Shown here in pieces: positions 29,767 to 38,898 of a stretch of 64,000 nucleotides of DNA. A model generated the notes under the pieces. That model was not told the origin of the DNA, searched no databases, and worked only from the letters and a program-made list of their open reading frames with translations. Where the stretch lies: contig NZ_JAAEAH010000027.1 of assembly GCF_010998615.1 (NCBI RefSeq), positions 33,017 to 97,016 on the forward strand. The letters are read 5' to 3'. This DNA is from Myxococcus sp. CA023. GTDB lineage: Bacteria > Myxococcota > Myxococcia > Myxococcales > Myxococcaceae. The number at the start of each line of letters is the position of its first letter. The stretch's first letter is position 1. The position numbers and the translations under genes are program-made.

Positions 29767-30450
29767 TCAGCGTTCGCGGAAGATGCCCGGGTAGATGCAC
29801 CGCGTGGCGCGGGCGGAGAAAATCACCGCTGCCTGGTCCTCGGGGTCCGTCAGCGTCCGCAGCACCGCTTCCATCTCCGCCACATGGTCCCCGTCCAGCG
29901 CGCCGTGGCTGCGCAGGAAGGTGACGGACTTGCGGATGTTCGGAATCGCGTCGGCCGCAATCAGACGCTCCACGACACCCGTCGCTCGCGTCTGGGACAG
30001 GTACTCCAGCACGTACGCGGTCCCCAGCACCGCCGTCGGCACGCCGGACCGGGAGGTGAAGAAGTTCCAGCCGGTGTAGGCGTCCACCGCGGGGGTCCGC
30101 GCCGCGGTCTCCACGCGCACCTCCGGGCACCCCAGGTTCGTCAGGTCCGACAGCAGCCACTTCTCGTGGCCGCGTTCCTCTCCGGCCTTCTGCACCAACA
30201 GCTCCGCCAGGTGCGGGTGCCGGCCCTGGCGCTTGAGCCGGTGGCCCGCCTCCGCCAGCATCGGCGTGCTCCAGCGCGCATAGTGGTAGGTCTGAATCAG
30301 GTAGTGGATGTAGCCCTCGGTGTCGATGGTGCCGTCGAAGAGGCGACGGGCGTCGGGCTGCGCGTCCAGCGCGGCCACCAGCCCGCGGGCCTCCTGCTCC
30401 AGCACCGCCACCCAGTCCACCTGCGTCGGGTTCTGCACTTGCGTGTTCAC
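29767..30450 (-). CDS. Heme-oxygenase-like diiron (TenA/PqqC-fold) protein
   Basis: 227 residues with a GTG start after AGGAGACGTCC. All-alpha fold with ligand pattern of heme-oxygenase-like diiron oxidases: GEERGHEKWLLSDL (E91, E92, H95), VLEYLS (E149), SHGALDGDHVAEM (H182, D186, H189). Family members (UndA, SznF, BesC, CADD) use O2 to decarboxylate fatty acids, N-oxygenate amines or cleave C-C bonds. It lies 81 nt after an N-acyltransferase gene, so it may act on its acyl product. Sequence does not tell which reaction. TenA-type thiaminase Cys and iron-sulfur ligands are not visible. Confidence 0.75.
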   Translation of the reverse strand: MNTQVQNPTQVDWVAVLEQEARGLVAALDAQPDARRLFDGTIDTEGYIHYLIQTYHYARWSTPMLAEAGHRLKRQGRHPHLAELLVQKAGEERGHEKWLLSDLTNLGCPEVRVETAARTPAVDAYTGWNFFTSRSGVPTAVLGTAYVLEYLSQTRATGVVERLIAADAIPNIRKSVTFLRSHGALDGDHVAEMEAVLRTLTDPEDQAAVIFSARATRCIYPGIFRER

Positions 30451-30531
30451 GGACGTCTCCTGTTTCCGGGCCGTTTCCGGTCCCCGGCTGCTGCGCGTTG
30501 AAGGTGAAGGGAAGGAAGAAGCGCCAGCGGC

Positions 30532-31341
30532 CTAGGCGGCGCGGCGAAGGGGGTGCTGCGCCAGCGCGTTGAAGCGCGCCAGGGTACTGGAGGGAATCTC
30601 ATCCAGCGCGGCGATGAGCGGCAGGGTGAAGCGGCGGAAGCTGGCGTCGTAGAGGGGCTCGGAGATGAAGCGCGCCCCCATCTTCCGGGCGAAGAGCGTG
30701 GGCGCCCTCGGCACGCGCAAGCCGTCCAGCAGGCCCTGCTCCGCGCGCAGCCGCTCCATGGGCGTGTAGTAGGGATTGCTGGGGATGGCGGGTGCCTCCA
30801 CCGGCTCCGGCACGTCCACGCGCCAGCGCCGACTCATCCAGCCCCGGTAGGCGGCCACCAGGCAGGACAGCATCGCGTCCTCGCGCGAATCCGTGTCCAG
30901 GTTCGCGGACGCAATCCAGTGCGTCACGCCGCGCCGCCGGCTCTCCTCGTAGATGCCCGCGTGCAGCCGGGTGACGGCCTCGGAGTGGCGCCAGCCGTCG
31001 AGCACGCAGAAGCGCGACGTCTCCGCGACGACCATGCCCGGGCGGACCACGTCGGACAGGTCCAGCTTCTGCTCCAGTTCCAGCCCCAGCCGTCCGCCGA
31101 TGGCATCCGCCACCTCCGGGTTGGGCAGCAGCAGCCGCAACGTGGCCACCGGGGCCGCGTCCGCATAGACGACCAGGTGCACGGTGGTGTCCAGCGTGTC
31201 GAAACAGCTCACCTCTCGACGCGACGGCGGCATCCACCCCGTCATCAACCCCAGCTCTCCGCCGAAGACGGCCCAGCGGACGCGGACCGCGTCGTCGAGC
31301 TCGCGCTGGGTGGTGGCAACACGACAATGCATGGACGTCAT
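30532..31341 (-). CDS. LuxI-fold N-acyltransferase (autoinducer-synthase-like)
   Basis: 269 residues; GGAGAAACCC precedes the ATG. The first 170 residues show LuxI-type landmarks: R22..F26..ELG (VRWAVFGGELG), a D-rich block CFDTLDTTVHLVVY (D48, D51), TLRLLLP (R69) and AETSRFCV (E107, R110), matching LuxI R25, E/D44-49, R70, E101 and R104. Family enzymes transfer acyl chains from acyl-ACP to an amine such as SAM or an amino acid. A long C-terminal part (170-269) replaces the short LuxI end, as in N-acyl amino acid synthases of the FeeM/PEP-CTERM type. Product unknown. Confidence 0.72.
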   Translation of the reverse strand: MTSMHCRVATTQRELDDAVRVRWAVFGGELGLMTGWMPPSRREVSCFDTLDTTVHLVVYADAAPVATLRLLLPNPEVADAIGGRLGLELEQKLDLSDVVRPGMVVAETSRFCVLDGWRHSEAVTRLHAGIYEESRRRGVTHWIASANLDTDSREDAMLSCLVAAYRGWMSRRWRVDVPEPVEAPAIPSNPYYTPMERLRAEQGLLDGLRVPRAPTLFARKMGARFISEPLYDASFRRFTLPLIAALDEIPSSTLARFNALAQHPLRRAA

Positions 31342-31559
31342 GGGTTTCTCCGGGAAGCGATGCGGGTCCGGCGTCGCGCCGTCCTCGCCCTTTCATTCGC
31401 CGCCCAAGCCCCGAGTGCGCGCGGGCCCTGCTCTTTTTGCTCCCCGCGAATCCAGGGCCCGCGGGGTACGACGGGGAGCGTGTCCCAGGACACCGTCCGG
31501 GGTGGACACCGCGAAGAAGCGCTGCGCCAACCTGGAGAATCTGGCGTAAGAAGCCGCGC

Positions 31560-32438
31560 ATGGCGCGGACCCTCGATGGAACCGAAATCAGCCGGGTGAT
31601 GCGGGCGGAGATGGCCCAGGACGTCGCGGCGCTCCAGGCCGCCGGCGTGACACCCGGGCTCTCCGTGGTGCTGGTGGGCAACAATCCGGCGAGCCAGGCC
31701 TACGTCGCGAGCAAGACGCGGGCGTGCGAGGCCCTGGGGATGCGCGGCCAGACGCTGACGCTGCCCGAGGACGTGTCGAAGGAGGCGCTGTTCGCCGTCA
31801 TCGACCGGCTGAACGCCGACCCGGCCGTGCACGGCATCCTGGTGCAACTGCCGCTGCCGGCCCACCTGCCCTACAAGGCCGTCCTGGAGCACATCCACCC
31901 GGCGAAGGACGTGGATGGCTTCCACCCGGTGAACGCCGGGCTCGCCTTCGTCGGAGACCCCCGGGCCTTCGTGCCCTGCACCCCCGCCGGCATCATGGAG
32001 ATGCTCCGGCGCGAGGACATCCCCACCCGGGGCAAGCACGTGGTCATCGTGGGCCGCAGCCTCATCGTCAGCAAGCCGCTGGCGTCGCTGCTGATGGCGC
32101 CGGGCCCCGACGCCACCGTCACCATCACCCACCGCCACACGCCGGACCTCGCGTCATTCACGCGGCAGGCGGACATCCTCATCGTCGCGGTGGGCAAGCA
32201 GAACCTCATCACCGCGGACATGGTGAAGCCGGGCGTCGTCGTCATCGACGTGGGGCAGAACCGCGTCTCCGACGCGAGCTCGCCGCGCGGCTACCGGATG
32301 GTGGGGGACGTGGACTTCGATGCCATCGAGCCCATTGCCAGCGCCATCACCCCGGTGCCCGGCGGCGTGGGGCCGATGACCATCACCATGCTCCTGGCGA
32401 ACACGCTCCAGGCCGCGCGGCAGACCCAGGCCCGGTGA
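31560..32438 (+). CDS. folD: FolD-like methylenetetrahydrofolate dehydrogenase/cyclohydrolase
   Basis: 292 residues from MARTLDGTEIS; the upstream open frame lacks coding character. Catalytic region SQAYVASKTRACEALGM (Tyr48, Lys52) and VQLPLPAHL, then KDVDGFHPVNAG, are conserved. The Rossmann half has VVIVGRSLIVSKPLASLL, where most FolD proteins have VGKP, and TVTITHRHT where they have CHSxT. ITPVPGGVGPMTITMLLANT is intact. It should interconvert methylene-, methenyl- and formyl-THF with NADP. The two deviations lie near the nucleotide-binding site, so cofactor use or activity may differ; it may be a second copy. Confidence 0.88.
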   Translation: MARTLDGTEISRVMRAEMAQDVAALQAAGVTPGLSVVLVGNNPASQAYVASKTRACEALGMRGQTLTLPEDVSKEALFAVIDRLNADPAVHGILVQLPLPAHLPYKAVLEHIHPAKDVDGFHPVNAGLAFVGDPRAFVPCTPAGIMEMLRREDIPTRGKHVVIVGRSLIVSKPLASLLMAPGPDATVTITHRHTPDLASFTRQADILIVAVGKQNLITADMVKPGVVVIDVGQNRVSDASSPRGYRMVGDVDFDAIEPIASAITPVPGGVGPMTITMLLANTLQAARQTQAR

Positions 32439-32608
32439 GCCCGCCAGCGGCCACGAAACAATCGCAGGCCGCGTCGCGCCCCAACTCTCCCCTTCAGAGA
32501 ACACAAGACACCCAATCTCATCCACCGAGGATTAGCCTCTCCCTCCACCGTAAAAATCACCCCGATCCACAATTCCTCTCAGCGCTCAGTCGGCAAGCCC
32601 CACATTCA

Positions 32609-32637
32609 TTGACACACGCAAAGTCCGTCTTGATTGT
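32609..32637 (+). promoter_or_regulatory. Possible sigma-70-like promoter of the S8 protease gene
   Basis: TTGACA at 32609-32614 is a perfect -35 consensus; 17 nt later GATTGT is a weak -10. It lies about 55 bp upstream of the protease ATG, in the AT-richer gap, and CGGAGG precedes the start codon. Confidence 0.35.
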
Positions 32638-32667
32638 GACCTCCACTCAACACTCACCGGAGGTTGC

Positions 32668-34812
32668 ATGCGCCTGGCTGTCCGAGTCCCCCTGCTCTCG
32701 ACGCTGCTGACGTCGCTGCTGTTGAACGCTTGCGGAAGTGAATCCCCCGAGCCATCCCTCCCGGTGACAGGCGATGCCCTCACCCAGGCCCCCGCCACGC
32801 CGGAGCCGCTGAAGCGGACAGACGCCAAGCGGCGGTTCGCCCCGGGCCAGGCCATCGTGAAGCTGAAGGACACGGCCAAGGCGCGGCCCCATGCCGCCGC
32901 CGTGCCGTCCGTGCGCGGCTACCAGACGGCGCTCATCGAGCCGCTGCCCAGTGGCGCGTCCCTGGTGTCACTGGTGCGGGAGCAACCGCTCGCCCAGGCC
33001 TCGGTGGCCGAGGAGGAAGCCAGTACCCTGGCGGCCATCGAAGCGCTGCGCCAGGACCCCGACGTCGAGTACGCGCACGAGAACCTCTATTTCGAGTTCT
33101 TCGCCACGCCGACCGACCCGCTGTACTCGCAGCAGTGGAACTACCCGGCCATCAACCTGCCCCAGGCGTGGGACACCGTCACTGGCAACGTCACCATCGC
33201 CGTGCTCGACTCCGGACGCCTGGACCACCCGGACCTGCTGGGCCGCTGGACGACGGGCTACGACTTCGGAGATGGAGACCCGAACCCCTATGACGATGGC
33301 ACCTGGCACCACGGGCTGCACGTGGCCGGCATCCTCGGAGCCCGGACGAACAACGGCGTAGGCGTGGCCGGTGTCTGCTGGGGCTGCCAGCTCATGCCGC
33401 TCAAGATTTCATCGTCGAGCGGCTACATCCCGATGACCGGAGTGAACTCGGCCATCCGCTATGCGGCGGACAACGGCGCGCGTGTCATCAACATGAGCTT
33501 CGGGTTGGGATACAACTCCAATGCGCCCTCCGCGATTCACCCGTGTTCGAACTACCCGGACACGCAGAGCGCGGTGAGCTACGCCTTGGGGAAGGGCGTG
33601 GTGCTCGTCGCCGCGGCTGGCAACCATGGAGCGGCGAACTACCAGACGGAGCACGTGACGCCCGCCTCCTGCCAGGGCGTCATCACCGTGGGCGCCAGCA
33701 CCCAGTCCGGCGGCGTGGCGACCTGGAGCAACAGGGGAAGCCGCGTTGACGTGATTGCGCCCGGCGGCTTCGCCAGCGGAAGCCTGTATGGCCAGGGCAT
33801 CGGCTGCCCTTCCGACCCCTCCCTGGATCCCCATGTCAGCGGCACCGACCAGGTCCTGTCGACCTGGGCCACTGGCGAGCCTGTCTCGGTGCTGACCGCG
33901 GGTGACTACTGCTACCGCTACCTGGCGGGGACGTCCATGTCCGCGCCCCATGTCGCGGGTATCGCCGCGCTGATGCTGTCGCAGAAACCCTCCCTGACGC
34001 CCGACCTGGTCGCCGCGCGCATCAAGAAGACCGCGACGCCCATCTCTGGCTGCGCCGGCCACTGCGGGACCGGCCGCGTCAACGCGGCGGCGGCCATCTA
34101 CACCAACCTGCCGTCACTCCCCACCAAGGGGCTCTGGTGGAACCCGGCGCGCTCCGGCAATGCCATCGACATCCAGCACGCCGCCTCCGACCAGCTCTAC
34201 GTCACCTGGTTCACGTACACGGCGGCGGGTACCCCCATCTGGTACCTCAGCTACCTGCACGCGGAGCCCGGGGAGTGGCGGGGTAACTTGCTGCGGACCT
34301 CGTGGAATGGCGCCAGCGCGACGACCTCCGTCGTCGGCACCGCGCGGCTCATCCTCAGCGGCGGGCAGTGGGGCTTCTACTGGACGATGGGAGGTTTCTC
34401 CGGCAACGAGCCCATCCAGCCGTTCGTGTTCGCCAGCGGCGCCCCAGCCATGAACCTGACTGGCACCTGGTTCAACCCGTTGCAGCCCGGATGGGGCGTC
34501 ACCTTCGCCAGCCAGGGCACGCTGCACGTCGCCAACATCACCGTCTACCAGGGGAGCAGCCCGGTGTGGCTGCAGGGCGTGGTGAACAGCAGTGGCACGT
34601 CACTCTCCTTCCCCGTGAGCTACATCACCGGGAACAACCTGTGCCCGGGGTGCTCCGGCACGCCGTCCGTGAACTCGACGCCCGCGGGGACGTTCACCAC
34701 CAACGGCGCGGCGGGCATTCCAAGCGCCATGCCGTCCTCCCTGAACATGAGCTTCCCCGGCGGGACGTGGAGCCATCCCTCCTTCCCGCTCCACCGGCTG
34801 ACCGGCCCGTAG
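32668..34812 (+). CDS. Subtilisin-family (S8) serine protease lipoprotein with C-terminal repeat domain
   Basis: 714 residues. Lipobox LNAC (Cys22). Inhibitor_I9-like propeptide at about 50-145 (RRFAPGQAIVKLK, EAL..DPDVEYAHEN). The catalytic triad is intact: Asp181 (AVLDSGRLDHPD), His215 (HHGLHVAG, with Leu where Thr is usual) and Ser423 (AGTSMSAPHVAG). Residues about 485-714 are a Trp-rich region of two related modules (LWWNPARSGNAID, TWFNPLQPGWGVTF), ending with HRLTGP. A terminal hairpin follows. The C-terminal domain is homologous to a fragment at 41.1-41.5 kb. Function: extracellular proteolysis, fitting predation. Confidence 0.9.
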   Translation: MRLAVRVPLLSTLLTSLLLNACGSESPEPSLPVTGDALTQAPATPEPLKRTDAKRRFAPGQAIVKLKDTAKARPHAAAVPSVRGYQTALIEPLPSGASLVSLVREQPLAQASVAEEEASTLAAIEALRQDPDVEYAHENLYFEFFATPTDPLYSQQWNYPAINLPQAWDTVTGNVTIAVLDSGRLDHPDLLGRWTTGYDFGDGDPNPYDDGTWHHGLHVAGILGARTNNGVGVAGVCWGCQLMPLKISSSSGYIPMTGVNSAIRYAADNGARVINMSFGLGYNSNAPSAIHPCSNYPDTQSAVSYALGKGVVLVAAAGNHGAANYQTEHVTPASCQGVITVGASTQSGGVATWSNRGSRVDVIAPGGFASGSLYGQGIGCPSDPSLDPHVSGTDQVLSTWATGEPVSVLTAGDYCYRYLAGTSMSAPHVAGIAALMLSQKPSLTPDLVAARIKKTATPISGCAGHCGTGRVNAAAAIYTNLPSLPTKGLWWNPARSGNAIDIQHAASDQLYVTWFTYTAAGTPIWYLSYLHAEPGEWRGNLLRTSWNGASATTSVVGTARLILSGGQWGFYWTMGGFSGNEPIQPFVFASGAPAMNLTGTWFNPLQPGWGVTFASQGTLHVANITVYQGSSPVWLQGVVNSSGTSLSFPVSYITGNNLCPGCSGTPSVNSTPAGTFTTNGAAGIPSAMPSSLNMSFPGGTWSHPSFPLHRLTGP

Positions 34813-34822
34813 CGCGCCGCGT

Positions 34823-34856
34823 GGCACCGTGCCGGGCCTTGTGTCGGCACGGTGCC
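34823..34856 (+). terminator. Hairpin after the S8 protease gene
   Basis: GGCACCGTGCC and GGCACGGTGCC form a perfect 11-bp stem with a 12-nt loop, beginning 11 bp after the protease stop. No T-tract. Probably a transcription terminator or mRNA-stabilising stem. Confidence 0.5.
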
Positions 34857-35102
34857 CGATGCCCGCGCTGACGTCCCCTGGACGCCCGGGGGCCCTGCTC
34901 TGCTCGCCACCGGCCTGGAGGTGGGGCTTGCACACAGTGGAACTCATCAAGCGCACCGAGTCCCTGGTCGGCCACAGCGAACTCGTGGCGCTGGAGGTCC
35001 ATGGCGAGCTCCGGGAGCCGCCCGCCTGCTCGGGACTCCGGATGGAGTTCGTTGGGGACTCCTTCACCCTACCGTGCGTTCCTCACGCGGTATCATCGGG
35101 CC

Positions 35103-35909
35103 ATGCCCACCCATGCGACGAAGGCCACCGCCATCAGCGGGAAGGAAACGACTGTTCCGTTGCTTCCCTGCGTCTCGGCTGACGAAACACTGGCGTTCTA
35201 CCAGGCGCTCGGCTTCACCGTGACGTACCAGATGACCAAGCCGTACCTGTACCTGGCGTTGCGCTGGAGTGACATCGAGCTGCACTTCGGCAAGGGCGCC
35301 AAGAGCCTGGACCCGAGCGAAGAGAACTCGGGTGGCTGCCTGGTCCTGGTGGATTCGGTGGAGCCCTACCACCGGGCCTTCACGGACGCGCTGCGCGCGA
35401 AGTACGGCAAGGTGCTGGCCACGGGCAGGCCTCGCATCACCCGGTTCAGGCCCGGCCAGAGCCGCTTCTCACTGATTGACCCCGCCGGCAACAACATCAT
35501 CTTCATCCAGCGCGATGAGCCGGAGGACCTGGAGTACGGCGGCTCCGCGAAGCTCACGGGCCTGGCGAAGGCCATCGACAACGCGCGCATCCTGCGTGAG
35601 TTCAAGAATGACGACAAAGCCGCCGCGCGGGCGCTCGACATCGGACTCGCCAGGTACGAGGCAGAGGCGCCCGTGGTGGACCGGGTTCGTGCCCTGGCCG
35701 CCCGGATGGAGCTGGCGATTGCCCTGGGGGATGCCACGACGGGACGGGCCTTGAAGCAGCAACTGCAGGCCTTGCCCCTTCCCGAGGAGGCACGGAGTCA
35801 GTTGTCCGACGAGTTGAAGGCCGCGGAGCGCCTGGAGGACTGGCTCGCCCGAACCAAACCCGACCCAGCGCCGTCCCACCGCACGGGTTCCCCGCGGCGA
35901 CGGCGCTAG
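35103..35909 (+). CDS. VOC (glyoxalase/bleomycin-resistance) family protein with helical C-terminus
   Basis: 268 residues from MPTHATKATA; the earlier open frame lacks a binding site. Residues 15-150 show the VOC beta-alpha-beta-beta-beta pattern: LPCVSADETLAFYQALGFTVTYQ, YLALRWSDIELHFG, SGGCLVLVDSVEPYHRAF, RPRITRFRPGQSRFSLIDPAGNNIIFIQ. The C-terminal 110 residues are helical and charged, which standalone VOC proteins do not have. Metal-binding and small-molecule sequestration or isomerisation are typical; substrate unknown. Confidence 0.82.
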   Translation: MPTHATKATAISGKETTVPLLPCVSADETLAFYQALGFTVTYQMTKPYLYLALRWSDIELHFGKGAKSLDPSEENSGGCLVLVDSVEPYHRAFTDALRAKYGKVLATGRPRITRFRPGQSRFSLIDPAGNNIIFIQRDEPEDLEYGGSAKLTGLAKAIDNARILREFKNDDKAAARALDIGLARYEAEAPVVDRVRALAARMELAIALGDATTGRALKQQLQALPLPEEARSQLSDELKAAERLEDWLARTKPDPAPSHRTGSPRRRR

Positions 35910-35999
35910 CAATGGCATCCACGCCGGCATGTGTGGGAGAGAACTGTCGGCGCGTCTTCTGGCTGGAAGCTGACAATCGACGGTGACTAGGCTCTCTCC

Positions 36000-37742
36000 A
36001 TGGACCTCATCGTCGAGAACGGCCTCGTATTCGATGGTCTGGGCAATCCCCCGCGCAAGCTCCATGTGGGCATCCGGGCAAACACCGTCGCCACGCTTTC
36101 GGAAGCACCGATTCCGCGCGCCCCGCATACGCGCGTCATCGACGCCACCGGCCACTGGGTGACACCGGGCTTCATCGACTGCCACACCCACTACGACGCG
36201 GAGGTGGAGCTGGCGCCCTCGCTGTCGGAGTCCGTGCGACACGGCGTCACCACGGTGCTGATGGGAAGCTGCTCGCTCAGCCTCGCGCTGGGCACGCCCG
36301 AGGACCTGGCGGACATGTTCTGCCGCGTGGAGGCCATTCCCTACGAGACGGTCCGGTCGCTGCTGGAGGAGCGCAAGACGTGGAACACGCTTGGCGACTA
36401 CCTGACGCACCTGGAGCAATTGCCGCTGGGCCCCCATGTCGCGTCCTTCCTGGGACACTCCGCGCTGCGAGCCCACACCATGGGCCTGCACCGCAGCCTG
36501 GAGCCCGGCCTGCGCCCACGGGAGGACGAGCTGCGCGCCATGGAGTCCCTGGTGCGCGAAGGGCTCGAGCTCGGCTACGTGGGCCTGTCCATCATGACGC
36601 TCAAGTGGGACAAGATGGGCGGCTCGCGCGACATCCGCAGCCGCCCCCTGCCGTCCACCTATGCCCGCTGGAGCGAGTACCGCCGCCTGACGCGGCTGCT
36701 CCGTGAACGAGGCCGTGTCTTCCAGGGCGTGCCCAACATCAGCACCAAGGTGAACGTGGTGCTGTTCTTCCTGGAGAGCATCGGGTTGTTCCGCCCGAGC
36801 CTCAAGACGACCGTCATCTCGATGATGGACACGCGCGCCAACCGGGGCATCCACCGCCTCATCGGCGTGCTGTCCCAGGTGGCCAACCGGCTGCTGGGGG
36901 CGGACTTCCGGTGGCAGGCCCTGCCCGAAATCTTCGACCTCTGGGCGGACGGCATCGACCTGGTCGTCTTCGAGGAGTTCGGCGCGGGCGCCGCCGCCCT
37001 CCACCTCCAGGACGCCGCCTCACGCGCGGGGCTGCTGCGAACGCCGGAGTACCGCAGCCGCTTCCGACGCGAGTGGACGAACCGATTCCTGCCGCGGGCC
37101 TTCCACCGGGACTTCAACGAGTCGCGCATCCTCCAGTGCCCTGACGCCAGCGTGGTGGGCAAGTCCTTCGCCCAGGTGGCGAAGGAGCAGGGGCGTGACG
37201 CGGTGGACGTCTTCCTGGACCTCATCTCCACCCACGGAGACGCCCTGCGCTGGTACACGGTGATGGCCAACGACCGGCGCGAGGAACTGGAGCGCATCTG
37301 CCGGCATCCGGACATCCTCATGGGCTTCTCGGACGCCGGAGCGCACCTGCGCAACATGGCGCACTACAACTTCCCCCTGCGGCTGCTGCGACTGGTGCGC
37401 GAGGCGGAGAAGCGCGGCGAGCCCTTCATGAGCGTGGAGCGCGCCGTCCACCGGCTGACCGGGGAGCTGGCCGGGTGGTTCGGCCTGGATGCGGGCGTGC
37501 TCGCGGAGGGCCGCCGCGCGGACCTGGTGGTCATCCAGCCCGAAGGCCTGGACGCGAAGCTCGACAAGGTGGCCGAGGCGCCCATGGAGAACTTCGGGGG
37601 CTTCGTCCGCCTGGTCAACCGCAACGACGCCGCGGTGAAGGCGGTGCTCATCTCCGGGCGAGAAGCGGTGAATGAAGCCGGAGTGTCTCCCGCCTTGGGC
37701 CGCGAGCGCGGCTTTGGCGGCGTGCTCCGCGCCCGGGCATGA
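36000..37742 (+). CDS. N-acyl-D-amino-acid deacylase-like amidohydrolase
   Basis: 580 residues. Amidohydrolase with the first metal-binding motif FIDCHTHYDAEVELAP (HTH, about 59-63), TTVLMGSCSLSLA (the D-aminoacylase Cys position), and the terminal Asp in GFSDAGAHLRNMAHYN. The C-terminal part re-enters the small beta-sandwich (LAEGRRADLVVIQPEGLD). It probably hydrolyses N-acyl-D-amino acids or related amides in the cytoplasm. It stands alone between the VOC gene and a convergent EEP-family gene. Specificity among D-aminoacylases is not readable. Confidence 0.85.
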   Translation: MDLIVENGLVFDGLGNPPRKLHVGIRANTVATLSEAPIPRAPHTRVIDATGHWVTPGFIDCHTHYDAEVELAPSLSESVRHGVTTVLMGSCSLSLALGTPEDLADMFCRVEAIPYETVRSLLEERKTWNTLGDYLTHLEQLPLGPHVASFLGHSALRAHTMGLHRSLEPGLRPREDELRAMESLVREGLELGYVGLSIMTLKWDKMGGSRDIRSRPLPSTYARWSEYRRLTRLLRERGRVFQGVPNISTKVNVVLFFLESIGLFRPSLKTTVISMMDTRANRGIHRLIGVLSQVANRLLGADFRWQALPEIFDLWADGIDLVVFEEFGAGAAALHLQDAASRAGLLRTPEYRSRFRREWTNRFLPRAFHRDFNESRILQCPDASVVGKSFAQVAKEQGRDAVDVFLDLISTHGDALRWYTVMANDRREELERICRHPDILMGFSDAGAHLRNMAHYNFPLRLLRLVREAEKRGEPFMSVERAVHRLTGELAGWFGLDAGVLAEGRRADLVVIQPEGLDAKLDKVAEAPMENFGGFVRLVNRNDAAVKAVLISGREAVNEAGVSPALGRERGFGGVLRARA

Positions 37743-37788
37743 GGCCCGCTGCTGCGCCAGCATCCAATCCCAGAACGACTGGAGGACT

Positions 37789-38649
37789 TCACGGTGGAAA
37801 GTCCAGCGTCGCCCGGACCGCATCGTGGTCCGAGCCTCCCGCACGCAGCACCTTCGCACCGGTCAGGCGAAGTTCGCGGCCAAGGACATGGTCGATTTCG
37901 ACGACGCTCGGGAGGACGGAGGCAGAGCCAGGCCAGGTGGCACCGCAGGCGGCATCCGGTCCGTCACAAGCGTGCTGGAAACCCGCAGAGGCGAAGGCCT
38001 CCATGGCCTTGCCTGAGCGGCCTTCATTCATGTCCCCCAGCATCAGGACCGGTCCTCGCCATCGCTCATAGCGCCGCACCAGCGCCTCCGCATGGCGATG
38101 CCGAAGCACCGCGTTCTTCTCCATGGAAGTGAGCAGGTCATCTGCCCGCTGATGCCTGGCACCTGGCGCCATCAGGTGCACACAGGCCACCTTCACCAGG
38201 TGCTCACCGAGCCGGACGTCCGCATCCAGCGCGGGCATCCGGTGTGGCGTCTGGGGGAAGTGCTCCGTTCGCAGCAGCCGATACCGGCTGGCGATACCCA
38301 CACCCCAGGTTCCCTTTCGCGGCACCAGCCGCACGTGGGGGAACTGCTTCCCCAGTCGTTTCCGAAAGGCCCTGGCGAATCTCGGCGTCAGCTCACGCAG
38401 GCACAAAATATCGGGCGCCTCCTTCTCGATGACATCGAGCGACTTCTGCACGTCCTCCTCGGGAGCGGCGTAGAGGACGTTGTAGGTCATCACCGTGACT
38501 GGCTTGGGCGATGAAGGCGCGGCACTTTCCTGGAGGGAAAGGACCCACGTGAGCACGAGGCTGGAGAGACTTATCTCCACAATCCACAGCAAGTCCCGTG
38601 CCCGTGGCAGGGAAGCCTCACCGGCCCCGTCATGGTCAGCTCCCTGCAT
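37789..38649 (-). CDS. Endonuclease/exonuclease/phosphatase (EEP) family protein, membrane-anchored
   Basis: 286 residues from ATG 38649, though an in-frame GTG at 38694 and a later TTG are also possible. A hydrophobic segment (LLWIVEISLSSLVLTWVLSL, about 20-40) may anchor it. EEP core: VMTYNVLYAAPEE (Asn), LCLRELTP (Glu), VACVHLMAPG, LMLGDMNEGRSGK (DxN), and VEIDHVLGRELRL with SDHDAVRATL (terminal SDH). All metal and catalytic residues are present, so it should hydrolyse phosphodiester or phosphomonoester bonds, in the periplasm if exported. Nucleic acid, phospholipid or inositide substrates are all possible. It is divergent from the M57-like gene. Confidence 0.8.
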   Translation of the reverse strand: MQGADHDGAGEASLPRARDLLWIVEISLSSLVLTWVLSLQESAAPSSPKPVTVMTYNVLYAAPEEDVQKSLDVIEKEAPDILCLRELTPRFARAFRKRLGKQFPHVRLVPRKGTWGVGIASRYRLLRTEHFPQTPHRMPALDADVRLGEHLVKVACVHLMAPGARHQRADDLLTSMEKNAVLRHRHAEALVRRYERWRGPVLMLGDMNEGRSGKAMEAFASAGFQHACDGPDAACGATWPGSASVLPSVVEIDHVLGRELRLTGAKVLRAGGSDHDAVRATLDFPP

Positions 38650-38898
38650 GATGGGCGAGCGACCGGCCCGCGCGCCGACCTGGTACGGCAGCACGTTGTA
38701 GGACGCGTCACCCTGGACCTCGACCGCGCTCGCCTCGAACTGTGCACCCGTCCCCGCTCCACCCTGATGGTTCGGAACATCAACTGGCGACGGGAGTCAC
38801 CAGGGGAGCGGTCAGGAACCGTGCCGCATCTACCTCCGCCATGCTTTGCTCAAGCCAGCAGTGCAGAAACCCGATTCACGACAGGAGCCCATCGAACC

